DNA of 64,000 bases, from the NCBI RefSeq assembly GCF_003369915.1, contig NC_046674.1, positions 21,703,657 to 21,767,656 on the forward strand, given 5' to 3'. A program made the translations under genes and the position numbers. The notes beneath the pieces were generated by a model. That model was not told the origin of the DNA and searched no databases. It worked only from the letters and a program-made list of their open reading frames with translations. Shown here piece by piece: positions 37,490-52,500 of this stretch; the stretch's first letter is position 1, and every line of letters begins with the position of its first letter. Origin of the DNA: Drosophila miranda (taxonomy: Eukaryota; Arthropoda; Insecta; Diptera; Drosophilidae).

Positions 37490-38612
37490 TTAGTCGCTAT
37501 CATTATCATTTAATATGTTGGACATTACGCCGGCCAACTCCTCCGCTTTGTCGAGGAACTCGTCTCTCGTTAAACGGGTATCACTGCGTAAACTTTGCGC
37601 AGTAATCAGAAGGTTCTCGAAATCATTCAATTGCGTGTCCAAATCTTCGGAGCTTAATGATTTCTTCTGCTGGGAGCCTGTGAAATAAAGTAGCTGTATT
37701 GAATGATCGCACCATAAGACTTACAAAGCGTACTAACCCGATTTCGTGCTTATCTCTACATTTGACCAAACAACATTTCTCAAGCCATCCACAATTTCCT
37801 GATATTGATCCTCTGTCTGACCAGGCGTCGATGTCGATGTCGCCATCGATTCGGTTTCGGTTTCGCTATTGCTTTTCAGAGATATAAAGTCGAAAATGAA
37901 ATTCGTGCGTTTCTTTAGGTCTGACAGGGATATGCCGTTTTCCTCGCAGGGAAACGAAGTTGTCAAAAGAAAGCCGAGTTTCAATGGACAATCACTTAAG
38001 AAAGTATCTGAGAAAGTGTGCAAGAAGTTCATCTGCAAATAGAAGTCAAGATTGGTATGATGGTTCTTTGTTAATTTGTAATTTTTTGCTTAGCACTTGC
38101 ATCGTTGGCGTCAAAAAAGACTATTACAGCTTCCGTGGTTTTGGTGATTTCTGTCGGAACATTTTCCCACTTTCCATCGAAAGGAATTAAATTGACTGAA
38201 GTGTTGAAGTATTTCGTTTTAATCTTGCATTTATAGAAATGTGAAGAAACTTCGTTGTTTATCGGTGTCTTTGGTTGATCCATTTCAGTCAGGATGCCTG
38301 AAACAAAACAGAGAATTAACAAATTACTGCTACGTTTCAAGGAGAGGAATATGCCTAGATCCAGGCGTATAGTTAAGCTGTATTTATAAAACATTAATTG
38401 ATTTAAAAGATAATTATGCCCAATAGACACGGACACGCACAGTAGTTTAGAAAATCAATCAGACCACTGACTGCACGATTCATTAGTGAAGTATCTTGGC
38501 ATATATGTATTTATATACGCATAGGAAATATACACAGTCTGCATTTAGTACCTTCGGCAATTTCCAAGGGAGTCTTCGATCCATAAGACAGGATTAACAC
38601 GGTCGGGTCCAT
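37490..38612 (-). CDS. AAGAB/p34-like alpha- and gamma-adaptin-binding chaperone
   Basis: Exons (minus order): 38612-38552, 38297-38101, 38032-37738, 37677-37490, giving 246 residues. AAGAB/p34 is a cytosolic protein with a Rab-like fold that helps assemble AP-1 and AP-2 adaptor complexes. The match rests on several blocks in order: YKCKIKTKYFNTSVNLIPF then TEAVIVFFDAND (the pseudo-GTPase sheet), IVDGLRNVVWSNVEI (human IVQALNANVWSNV) and the C-terminal helical segment LNDFENLLITAQSL plus KAEELAGVM. At 246 residues it is shorter than human (315), mainly in the linker. The phase of exon 2 to exon 3 requires either a GC-AG intron (GAT|GCAAGT) or a shifted acceptor. Confidence 0.85.
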
Positions 38613-39599
38613 TTCGGTTTTTTTTCTTCTAGTTTATCGCTACCACCAAATGTAAACACCAGTGTGACCAACAGCGAGAGTTGTCAAAAATCCATCAAAA
38701 TAAATAAATCAATGCATGGCGCAGTTCATATTCCGTTGTTTCAAATCGACGAAGCATATTATATAGAAATATATTATATAAAATATAACCTATATATAGG
38801 TCTATATAAATTGTAGTGTCATACTTGCGCATCCAATTTTAAATCATTTGTCTATTTTTCGTTTTCTGTGAACCGGGGTTTTCCGGGGTGAATGGTGGGA
38901 ATTTTCGACAGATATGAAACACCGATTAACACTGGCACCGTCCGTCAAAAAGCAGCTGATGAGCACTAAATAGTAGTTTGAATTGCGAAATTTTAATAAG
39001 TTTATATAATATACTTTTTTTTTATTGAAATTCGTTTTTTTGCATTTTTGAACTATCGGCTAAATATCGCATAGAAACGTGCGCACTAGGAACATCTCAG
39101 ATGGACGGTGGACAATGGATGGGTGGGGTGGTGGCCAGTGTGAATAGGGTATAAGAGTATAAGAGCTTCCACTGTTTTGAGACGCTCTTCTAAAAAGCGG
39201 CGCGTTTCTTTCATGGTATCGGTTATAGCAGATTCCATTTCTTATTTGTAGGATGTATGGACTGGATATTGGGATGTCCTTGTAAAGTTGTTGATAATAG
39301 AAAGCTCGTTAATATTTGTATGAAATTTGTAATCTTAATTTTTATTATATTTCGTCTTATAAAATATATTTCTTATTTTCCTTTGGTAGCATTATCAATA
39401 TTATACGTATACACCTACATACATACATATTTGTAAATTATATTCAGGCAAACTGAATTTACTTAAAAATGTACATTTGCCATTATAAATACGTCATTAA
39501 AAGATAGTTTTATAAATATACAAATAATTTACCAAAAAACACTTTGCATTCTGACATACCACCCGCGTGGTGCCATGTACTCGCTTATACATAACCCAC
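38613..39599. other. Spacer between the AAGAB homologue and the Ptp69D 3' end
   Basis: The AAGAB-homologue promoter should lie at its left end and the Ptp69D 3' UTR at its right end. A strongly palindromic AT tract (about 38756-38815) is visible. No ORF over 50 codons looks coding. Confidence 0.55.
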
Positions 39600-42500
39600 T
39601 CAATCCTCTATCGACTCCGATAAATGATGCAAGTCTGAATAATTCATTATTGCGCGATGTAGGAACTCGTATTGTGCCTGAAAATGATTGAATGTCATTA
39701 TATGTCTTAATAATATTTTGACACTTGACCTACGTATGAGTTGATAAGTCCCGGTCGCTGAGATCTTAATTTCCTTGTTGTTGCACAGATGTCAACTGAT
39801 TTTTCTAATCTAAGGTGCTGGACTAAAATGCACATGGCCACGAAAATAGAACTTCGATCAGTCCCGAGGCTGCAGGATAAAAATTTTGAGCATTTTATGG
39901 ATAATAATATGATTTGTCGCTTAGTTAAATACACACCTGCAATGAACTGTAAGGGGCGATCGACAACCAATATTTTTATGGCTTTTGTAATGGTTGTATG
40001 CTTGATCCACAAGTTCTATTATTCCTCGACATACTTCAGGAACTTCCCCCTCGACGGTTGGCCAACCGTTGTACTGAAACTGTGTCACTTTCAATGTATC
40101 GTCGATTTTGCAGTTTGTAACATAGAATTCCCGCCGCGTATAGTAGGGGCAGTTCTCGCTGTGCACATATTTCACAAGTATATGGTCATATTGGATTTCA
40201 TCATCGGCCCAATAACGTGGACATTTCCTCTGACCGTCTCCAATCTGCACAAATAAATGAATGGCAAATAAGTCACGGAGTGCTCCAGTCAAATGTGTAT
40301 AGATTTGATTTGTGACTTACTTCAGATATCATTACCAGCGTGGAAATACTTTGTTCGGAGATCATTCTCCAGAAATCGCCAACGGTGCTTTCGAGTGGAT
40401 CCTGGGCAATAATGAAGGTTTCACTATTGTCGTAGCCCTCAATAAACGAGGCGTTAATATAAGTCGAGTTGTCTCTCATAGGAAGCGGAGTCAATATTAC
40501 CTGAGTTGAAGCCAAGTTTAAGAATAGTATGACACATGAAATACCACCATTCAATACTCACTCTATTGCGATCGTATGGAATGACCTCCAGGCTTCTGTT
40601 CTTTGAATTGTTTTCTTCGTTTTCGCCCACAGAGCATGATTTGTTTACCTCATCCATGGTGATTAATAGTTTCTGAAATTGTACAATAAAATAAGAATAT
40701 ATTTGAAAGGCACGTCCTTGCTCCCGTCATCTGGAGGCACACAAGCGAATGCCTTAAAAGAGGATTCCCCAGATCAGTATAGAAACAAATAACATGTAGT
40801 GTACATGAAAATTGATTCTCGACTTGAAACACAAAAGAATGCTTCAAAAGAGAATGCCCAAGAATAGTACAGAAACAAATTACATGTCGTGTTGGCAGTG
40901 CTGCATACTTATGCTCGACTCGAGACGCACAAGCGAATGCTTCAAAAGAGAATGCCCAAGAACAGTAAGCACAAAAAGCCTCCCCACCGCTGATGTAAGC
41001 TAAAACTTCTTGTCACTTACCTCGAATTCCATTTCTAATTTGCATTTACCCTCGTTCGGCTTTCGCTTGAGTGACTCAATGGCTGATGCCATTGAATTAA
41101 TACATAAATCCGTATTTCCAAAAGTTCCAGTGTCTAGCAAAGCGCGGTATAGAAAAATGTATTGTTTCTAAAAAGCAAATGTACGATTTTATTATTAGTA
41201 TTCGTATTCGTATTAGTATTAGTATTAGTATGATCATATTTTCCACCTACCAGAGACTGAACTAAAAAATTGCGCTGATGTCGTAAGTCACATACGGTGT
41301 TGTATATCGAAACCGAGTCTTCTTCCTCCAATTGTTGTATAAGAGAATCTAAAGCGACTAGCGTACCGGTTCTACCCACACCGGCACTGCAATGCACTAA
41401 AATGGGGCCTCGTTGAAGGGAGTAAACGGAATTGATTTGTCGTATAAACTTGATAATGCCGTGCGGGTGTTCCGGTGCCATAAAATCCTTCCACGTTAAA
41501 TAGTGGTATTGGGTAATCTCTCTGCGATCCTCCTCATCGCCAATAAGGTTGCTCTTCGAAACATTCAACGTTCGCACAACATAATCGCCAGTCTTTCGTT
41601 CTTGTGTGAATTTCACTAAAATATCTCCAAACTGCTTAGTATCAAATACTTTTTCAGGCCAATATTTAGCGCACTTCGCCTTATTGTATTCCTCCAAATT
41701 GGTGAGCATCACAATTATCTCCAGATGCTGTTCCCATATCATGCGCCAGAAGTCGTCAATGGTACTCTCCATCGGACCCTGTGCGCAGATAAACTTCTTC
41801 CGCTCCTTGTAGCCAATGACGAAGTTCGCATTGATGTAGTCGGTTGATTGCAGTCCGTTTGCAGTCGCCAGTTTCACGCGGGTTTGGTCGTAGGCCTTAA
41901 TATCGGGGTACCTATTTTTGCAGGCGTTTTCCTTAATGTCACTATTTTTCGTTGTTCGGTCGCTGAAGCGATTCGGCAGCATTTCATATTCTCGAAGGAA
42001 TCCATAGTCCGTGTCCTTGTGACGGTTTTTATAGGCATTTTCGAGTTCAAATCTTTGGATTGGCCCAGTATCAAAGCCTTTGTGGTTTCCAGACGTAATA
42101 AAGTGACTGTGATTGTGGCTTCGACGTCCGAAAAGGGCCCTAGTAATATACAAAAGTAATAGATCGATTTTATTTGTTTTTATGAGAACAAGACAGCCGG
42201 ATCCGGGTCTTCATTTGATTAGCCCCAAGTCGGGAAAACCACCGGTAGTTACCTCAATGAATCTCTCAGTGTTAATGCTTCTTCTCCAGGCATCGCGTTC
42301 TTGGTCTTGTTGTGATGGAAAATCCATAGTACAAAGAAGACAATGATTATGCCAAATAGCACGGCACCCGCTTTGATGCCAATATTCAAATAGTAGTCCA
42401 TATCCTTAAGCGAATGATTTGGCTCCGCTTCTGTGGCTGGCGTGATTACATCAAAATAATCGCTGTATGCCAGGAGAGCTCCATTCACGTCGCGCACTGT

Positions 42501-45500
42501 CCGAAAATATCACACATATCAAACTGAAACGAATACATTTGAAGGGTTCACGGCTTACCAACTATTTCGAGAAATCCTGTATAATTGGCATTAATATCTA
42601 TCTCGCCGTCCCATATCTCATGGACAGCAGCGGGAGTGGGTAGGACATCTTGGGTTGGATTGGAGCTGAAGTTGGAGTTGGAGTTTTGTTCGCTTTTCGG
42701 ATTAATTGTATTGCGTCTGACTCGCTTTTTGTTTTCCAATATTTTAAAAGCGTTTTCTGTTAGATTTCCCGCCTTAATCAGTTGCTCCTTCTGCGATGAA
42801 ATGCGAAATTCCAGATCTGAAAGAGCCATTCAAGCAAAAACAGCAGTTAGGAAAGATTTCAATGCATACACAAAATATATATTACGTGAGAGGGAGCCCA
42901 TGGCTGATTTCTGTGCCAGCTCAGACTTTCTAAGGAATGCCGTGCCCTCCAAGCACTGGCGGCATATCTCGTCGTTGTCCATTAGCTCGGCGTTCTCCAC
43001 AAATCGATTGCCATCGCCCAGAAAGATCTCCGGCTTGAAGTACTTGCTACTGATCATCTCCGCCACATAGGCATAGGCCTTGGTGGCGTTCTCGCTGTGC
43101 ACCTGGTGATATGTGTCGATATTTAGTTTGTCTGGCGCTGGCAGTTCCTTGTTGGCATTGGTAATTTTCACCAGATATAATCGGTAGCAGCATATGGGGC
43201 CGTTTCGCTCGCTGATTTTGGGCAGATACAGTTTGAGAAGATATTTCGAGCCATGTTTGATCTTCGACCACATAGTGCGGCCAACGACATCGGGCGTGGA
43301 CACGGGCATCACACAGTGCCCGCCCGCGAGCTCCCCGTTCTTCTTGTGGCGCGTTATGGCCGAAACGGTCACCGAGTAGTTTGTGTTTGGGCTGACGCCG
43401 TCATAGGTGGTCTTGTGGTGGGGCTCATCCACTCGTCGGATCTTTGGTCCCCATTTCTCGTTGAATATATTGTTCTCGAGCGTGTACCTGTAGTTGCCCT
43501 CTAGGGTGATCAAATACGAAATGATCTTCCCGTTTGGCACCTTGGGATAGTTCCAGCTTATCGAAATGGAGTTGAGTCTGGAATTGTTGTGATGGTGGCA
43601 GTTGATGGTCAGATTTGTGGGCTTTGTCGACACACCGTCCATGGTGGTGCCATTCACGACATCCGACCAGGGACCACAGGTCTTCGTTAGATCGCTGCAG
43701 GCCCGCACTCTGAACTCGTACTCTGTGGCCGTCTTTAGATTGTCGAACATGTATGGCAGGTTTCTGGAGTTTTGCTGGTGAATCGTCTCCTCGATCAGTT
43801 TGGGCACCTCTCCCGACTCGGAGACAATCAGCTCGTAGTACTGTATGTATTCAATTATGTCCTGGGGCGGGGGACTCCAGCCAATGGTTATCGTCGACGC
43901 TGTGCTCCCAGTCGTTTCCACCTTGGGAATGAATATGGGATCGAAAGATAGGGTTGTTATGCCCACGGGATACTGGTTGGGTGCTCCGTCGCCGATCGAG
44001 TTTTTGCCCAGGATTCGCAGGGAATAGGTTGTGTTTGGCAGGAATGATTCCAAAATGTACGACGTGTTGTTCCCATTAATGATATCCTTGTAGTACGTGT
44101 ACGTGGGCGTTCCTTGCTGGGAGAACGAAATGAAATACTTCTGGACGGGATCGTTGCCGTCGTTTACGGTCCAATTGAGGAATATCTTGCTCGCACCCAC
44201 AGCCTTGGCGAACTCAATGCTCACTTGTGGCACCTCCATCACGAACAGGTTTATTTCCTTGGAAGTTCCTTCGGTGCCAGCACTGTCGTATACCACACAC
44301 TTGTACGTTCCGTTCTCCTTCTTGTAAACCTCCGTGAACTCCAGGGTGAAGTTCAAATGCGTCTCATTCAGCTTGGCAGTCGAGGAGAAGGTGTCCATGA
44401 ATGGAAACGCGCTGCCGTCCTTCAGCCACTTGAGATTCTTGTGGATCGTTGCGTTTTGCGGATAGACTTTGACCAAACAAAACAATACCACATCCTGCCC
44501 GATCTTTCTCCTTATTTTATCGGCCGTGCTCTCCACGATCTTCGATGGCAGGTATGTCTGCACATTAAATTCAGTGGAATCATTGGTCGCCGCATGTTTG
44601 CAAGTGTAGTTGCCGGCGTCCGAAATATTCACATCGGCTAAAAATAGTTTACTGACAAAAGCGTGGGTCCTGTTCGTTTCGCCAACATTTACGTTGGGCA
44701 TCGTTTGGACTTTCAATCTGCAAGTTATCAATTTTTTTAATTGGTTAAATTTCCCTTTTCTGAGAGCATTTCGGTTTTTAATAAATCGTTCTCTGTCTTA
44801 TTTACCTTGTGTTCTTTTCATCAATAGTCTTGTTACCGAACATCCAGGTGGCTTTTTCATCCTCCGTCGTGCATTCCAAGGAGAAGTTCCTTCCGATTTC
44901 AGCCCATTCTAAAATAAATACAGGAAATATTCAGTTTATTTGAATTTTTGCGAATAGCTTCGGACACACAGGGACAAACACAGCAAATAGAGCAGGGGCT
45001 TCGGCATTTGCCATGGGTGGTCTTCTGCAGATTTGATATATTAGCTAGAAACCTATGCGGGACTGACTCCTCCTCGGATCGGATAACCCGCAGTCGAGTC
45101 CGTGAAGAGGCTGCTATGGAGGGGACAGGAGCCGAGCAATCGGTTGTCGCAACTCTCTTGTGGAGCCTGTCTGCTATCTCGTTTAAAGATGCTAGTGTTG
45201 CTTGGCATCGGACGAAGGTGAATTTGAATTTAGCTGAGAATTGCATATGCTAGGAGGAGGGGGGTACTAAATACGGACACATGTACGTACATACGTACAT
45301 ATGTATGAAAAAGCTGTGCCACTAAAAACATCACCATGTAAAAGCCGGCTGGCTAACAACTTGTACTTCAAGAAAAGATAAGATAAGAAAATACGACACC
45401 GCCTCTAATAACTTCTTTCGAAACTATTGGAATTCCACATCTATGGATTACTCGACTGATAGATTGTCAACCTTTGTTGCACATAGTATATGCACATACA

Positions 45501-46123
45501 TATATGTACACATCTGTATGTATTAAGATGTGCATACTGAGGGGTTTTGGATAACAGACAGGAAAACAGGTGAGGGGTCACAAAAGGCATCATTGTTGAG
45601 CTGGTATTTGTTCTTGCGTCAAACGGATAGTGTACTAGTGTACTAACCACCAAATTGCACATCATCATACCCCTCATGTGCGGGTTTAAACAAACACCAG
45701 CCCCTAATTAAAATCTATCCACAAAAAATGGCAATCTTGGGCGTTACCGATTTATGTACATGCATGTGTGTGTAAAATGTAGTTTAATGATAGAATTTAT
45801 AGATGAAAATCTAGGAGCACACATGTACGTCTATCCCATGCACAAACAACACACATTATACAGCACAGTTAAATGTTTAAATAACTGAAAAAAAAATATA
45901 AAAAAAACTAGACTTTTTTGCAAGAGCCGCTAAAATTTTTTTGCGGTAAATGTCTACCCAAGAATGTACACATATTTCGTTGTTTTTGTTTCACTATAAC
46001 ATATTTATACTGTTGCTTGCTGTTACCTTGCTTTTTATATCCATGCACAAATATTGTGCAAAGAAAAATATATATAAGGATAATATTTGAAAGCATTGAC
46101 ATGCGTCGGAAGAGTAACGCCAT
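39600..46123 (-). CDS. Ptp69D: Receptor-type protein tyrosine phosphatase Ptp69D
   Basis: Twelve exons (minus order): 46123-46027, 44908-44806, 44717-42886, 42816-42559, 42496-42253, 42139-41251, 41167-41021, 40672-40562, 40500-40321, 40244-39937, 39869-39734, 39677-39600; the sum is 1,461 codons (1,460 residues), with all phases consistent. Ptp69D guides motor and photoreceptor axons. The signal peptide (SNIILIYIFLCTIFVHG) is in exon 1. Two Ig domains, then fibronectin III repeats (EVPQVSIEF, ASTITIGWSPPP, TNLTINCHHHNN) precede one transmembrane helix at about 806-825 (AGAVLFGIIIVFFVLWIF). Catalytic domain D1 has HCSAGVGRTG (Cys near 1095). Membrane-distal D2 has HCSLGTDRSS (Cys near 1389) but WPT in place of WPD. 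The small exon 1 is separated by a 1.1-kb intron. Confidence 0.97.
40730..40985. repeat. Tandem repeat of about 95 bases in a Ptp69D intron
   Basis: Copies start near 40733, 40826 and 40921. Each has a CACAAGCGAATGC-like start, AAAAGAGAATGCCCAAGA and an AGAAACAAATTACATGT block with variation. The third copy is partial and runs towards exon 7. Confidence 0.8.
41193..41232. repeat. ATTAGT/ATTCGT hexanucleotide microsatellite in a Ptp69D intron
   Basis: Hexanucleotide repeats lie between exons 6 and 7, about 20 bases from the exon 6 donor. Confidence 0.9.
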
Positions 46124-46416
46124 GGCTCGCCAGTTCTCACTTCGAGCCGGGGATATTCATAAGTCAGATATTGTTGTCGTTGAAACAAATGATATATTTA
46201 AGTGTTTAATAAATGTCTCTGCGGCTTTTTAACACTGATTTGTTTGTCGGCGAACGCTTACGAATTTAATTGCTTTGTTATTTTTTTTTTTGTTAATACT
46301 GATTGTTTCCGATTAATGATTCGGGGAAACGATATTATTTGCCGATGTTTTATCACTTCATCGACTGCATAAATCGCACTCAAAGTTCCAACAGTTTGGA
46401 ACAGTGGAATTTGGAA

Positions 46417-46424
46417 TATCGATA
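46417..46424. promoter_or_regulatory. DRE motif (TATCGATA)
   Basis: Perfect DREF site in the divergent Ptp69D/ABHD18-homologue spacer, about 290 bases from the Ptp69D start codon. Confidence 0.5.
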
Positions 46425-46735
46425 AGTTGTTTGTTTAATTATTATTTATTTATTCATTATGGTTCTATAAGCTATAGACCTAAGAATATAAATTACGTAC
46501 AATTTAGGAATATCAAAAATTGTTGTTTCAATGGTTCGTTTTAACATATAAGTCAGCTTCTTTCGGGGTAGCTCCATATGTCCCGAAAGCCAAACAACAA
46601 TACATAAGTTGCGTTGTTATTCCATCATTTATTTAGTAGATATATTTTATGAATTATTTTTTATATACATACATTTTTAAAATAATACCGATATATTCGT
46701 CAGCATTTCTGGCAGCTCCAACTTGATAATATTAC

Positions 46736-46743
46736 TATCGATA
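46736..46743. promoter_or_regulatory. DRE motif (TATCGATA) near the ABHD18-like gene
   Basis: Perfect DREF site about 95 bases upstream of the ABHD18-like start codon, with a second near match 13 bases downstream. Confidence 0.55.
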
Positions 46744-46786
46744 GGCTATCATCGATATGAACGCACTATTTGGCATATGTTTATAA

Positions 46787-50077
<3,291 letters not shown>

Positions 50078-50108
50078 ATTATATTAAATTAAAAGTAAAA
50101 TTAAATTA

Positions 50109-50114
50109 AATAAA
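50109..50114 (+). terminator. Poly(A) signal of the ABHD18-like gene
   Basis: AATAAA 32 bases after the stop codon. Confidence 0.45.
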
Positions 50115-52150
50115 TTACAGCATAAATGTAAAGGAACATTTAAATTTAATAAAATATTTGTTACTCTGTCTAGATTCAATCTAGACGACTTTCGTAGTAA
50201 AGAAATGAAACCTTTTTGACTTCGCCTTAAGATGGACAATGATTACAGATTTTGTTTGAATGTATTCCTATTAAGTTATTCAATATGTTTTGTTCATGTT
50301 TCCAATGCCAGTTATATGATGCGCAGAATTATTTGACTTTCAATATTTTATTCCAATAAATGTTGCAATCGTACGACTTATGATGATTCAGTGGATGGAT
50401 GGATGGGGTGGGTTTCACATACTACTCCTAAATGGATTGTTGCAATATTCTGTGGAACAGGCACAAAAACCCCACTGAATCCACAGACTCGGCCGAAAGT
50501 TTTCGCCTACGAACGTTTGCAAAGAAACGAAACGGAACGAACCGAACCGAACCGGCTTTATTAAGGTAAACAAGGACCAACGCTCGTTGTTTGGTTTTGT
50601 GTTTGTGTTTGTCTTTGCATCACTGTCAGTGCAGTGAGTACTGACTTTGACACGTTTTCTGACTTAATTTTAGTTTATTGCTTTTTATGTGAGCGTCGCT
50701 TGGAATTGTGTACTCTGCGTATCGTATCTACCGCTGGCCCTTCTTAACTTGAACGTCAACCGTCCACCAAGTGACACGTGTTGCGGATGAAACATCCACG
50801 AAAAGGCACAGCAGCGTCCTGCAACCGCTTTGTAGTCTCCCACTGACTCGACCGTTGACTTTTCCGGGTGGCCACAGAAAATATATGCCCCAGATCTTCC
50901 GAGCCAAATCCAAATCCGAGCCAGCCTCCGCGCTGGTTCAGAGTCAGTCAGTATAGGGGTGTGATGGCTCTACTGGTTCTGCCGATTCCACTGAGTAGTG
51001 TGTACTTGGCTTGGCCCACAGGGAGTTTTGTTTACAGTTCTCACGCATGTGACTTCCAAATGACGGATTGAAGTAGACAAATATTTGTTGAATAGCGCTG
51101 GTTACCTAACATTTCCATTCGCCCTTAATAGATAAGGATGATTAGAGCGAGTCCCGCGCACGCGTTCGATTATTGCTCCACGATACTGTTAATTATTTCT
51201 CTAATATATTCATAGATTTGTTTTTAACTTCAATAGAGACATTTCTGCCGTACACGTGCCGCGGCTTTACATTGCGATAAGGTAGATACAAACAAAATAA
51301 TAATAAATATATTGCCACAAAAAGTTACATTACGGGTTGCACGGCGAACACTCTTCTGCCGACCATATATGTACATATCCCTATTCTGTAGGGTACCAGC
51401 AGGGAATCGGTCTGATAAAGCTTCGATTTTGGAGGAAATATATTTATATATACTCATGAAAATATTCTCTATTCTATAGACATTGCTTGCAAACTAATTG
51501 TAAGGAGGGTTGCTTTGGATAATTCGCGCTTTTTTATTGCAAAATTCGATCCGAGTGGCAGGTCTACATATACCGTTCATACTTGCTTTCATTATATTTA
51601 ATGGGTAGTTATGTACATATACGAGTATTTATTTTACACATATGTACATATCTATAATAAAAATTTGTGCAAATATAAAAGCAACGAAGGACCCTGCAGA
51701 GTTTTCTGGAAACATACAGATTTCATTACATTAATTAGTGTTTCTTCTGCAAATACTGGCAGCTGGCAGAAGCTCTCCCTCAACCTGTCTCCGTATTCGT
51801 ATCCGTATCCGTCTCTGGCTCCGGCTCTGGTTCTGGGAGAGCACTGCATCGCGCGCAGGCACTTGATGTTATGACCGTCCTCAGACTGAAAATTATGTTG
51901 TTTTCAGTTAAAACTCAAGAATTATGTAAACACTTGTCCGAGCTCGGGTTGTATAATATTTCAATTTAATGAATATTTCTGTGTTTGTGACTGCTCACAA
52001 ATACATGTACACTAGGATATTCCTAGTGCTAATTTAGAAGAGGCTTGAGACCTTACCGATTTTTTCCCCCCATATAGTACGAGGGCGGGCCCGTAAGGCC
52101 GTAGCCTTCGCCATTTTTAGTACGACCAGGTCACAAAATCCACTTTCATT
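50115..52150. other. Noncoding region downstream of the ABHD18-like gene
   Basis: No coding exon recognised. It contains short CGAACCGAACCGAACCGG-type repeats (about 50535-50555), (TGTGTT)n near 50598 and CTCCGTATCCGTATCC-type repeats at 51787-51835. It may be regulatory or intronic for a gene outside the window. Confidence 0.4.
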
Positions 52151-52224
52151 AAAAAGTTTGTAATTTTTTGGGAAAATCATTCTTAGAACTTTTTCTTCTA
52201 CGGCCGCGTTTTATACCATTTAAC

Positions 52225-52500
52225 CATCAACGAAAACTGCATCTATTGGGGAAAAATGGAATTCGCATACGACAATTTCCGAGATTTTCGACGTGGATTT
52301 TCAAGACAAGACTGGTTCAACTTTTAGTGATAAAGCACCATACATTGCCGCTGCGAAGAACTGGTTAAACGAATTCAGAGGTGTGCGTCCTTCGCTGCAG
52401 GACGAATCTCGTGAAGTTCGTCGTCCAAAACGAGGCTGGAGACTGTGCGGGATTGTCATTTTACATGCCTCGAGATCTTTAAACAGTTTGCCATAAAAAA
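52225..52500 (+). mobile_element. Decayed mariner-family transposase fragment
   Basis: A short plus-strand stretch encodes DKAPYIAAAKNWLNEFRGVR followed by PSLQDESREVRRPK. This is the helix-turn-helix and linker region of mariner transposases (family pattern KAP..TVKNWxNEF.RGR.SL.DE.REGRPK). Just upstream, in another frame, YDNFRDFRRGFS matches the start of the same region, so at least one frameshift has occurred. The DDD catalytic core is not visible downstream. It is a dead fragment. Confidence 0.7.

Noticed and set aside
39100-39250. Minus-strand segment reading MKETRRFLEERLKTVEALIL as an extra coding exon past Ptp69D.
   Set aside because: It lies 3' of the Ptp69D stop, ends in repeat-like sequence, and no splice connection to either neighbour was found.
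44930-44998. A minus-strand mini-ORF with a signal-peptide-like start (MPKPLLYLLCLSLCV) just before Ptp69D exon 2, as an alternative first exon.
   Set aside because: It ends in a stop before exon 2 and has no usable GT donor. The real signal peptide exon at 46123-46027 splices perfectly in phase.
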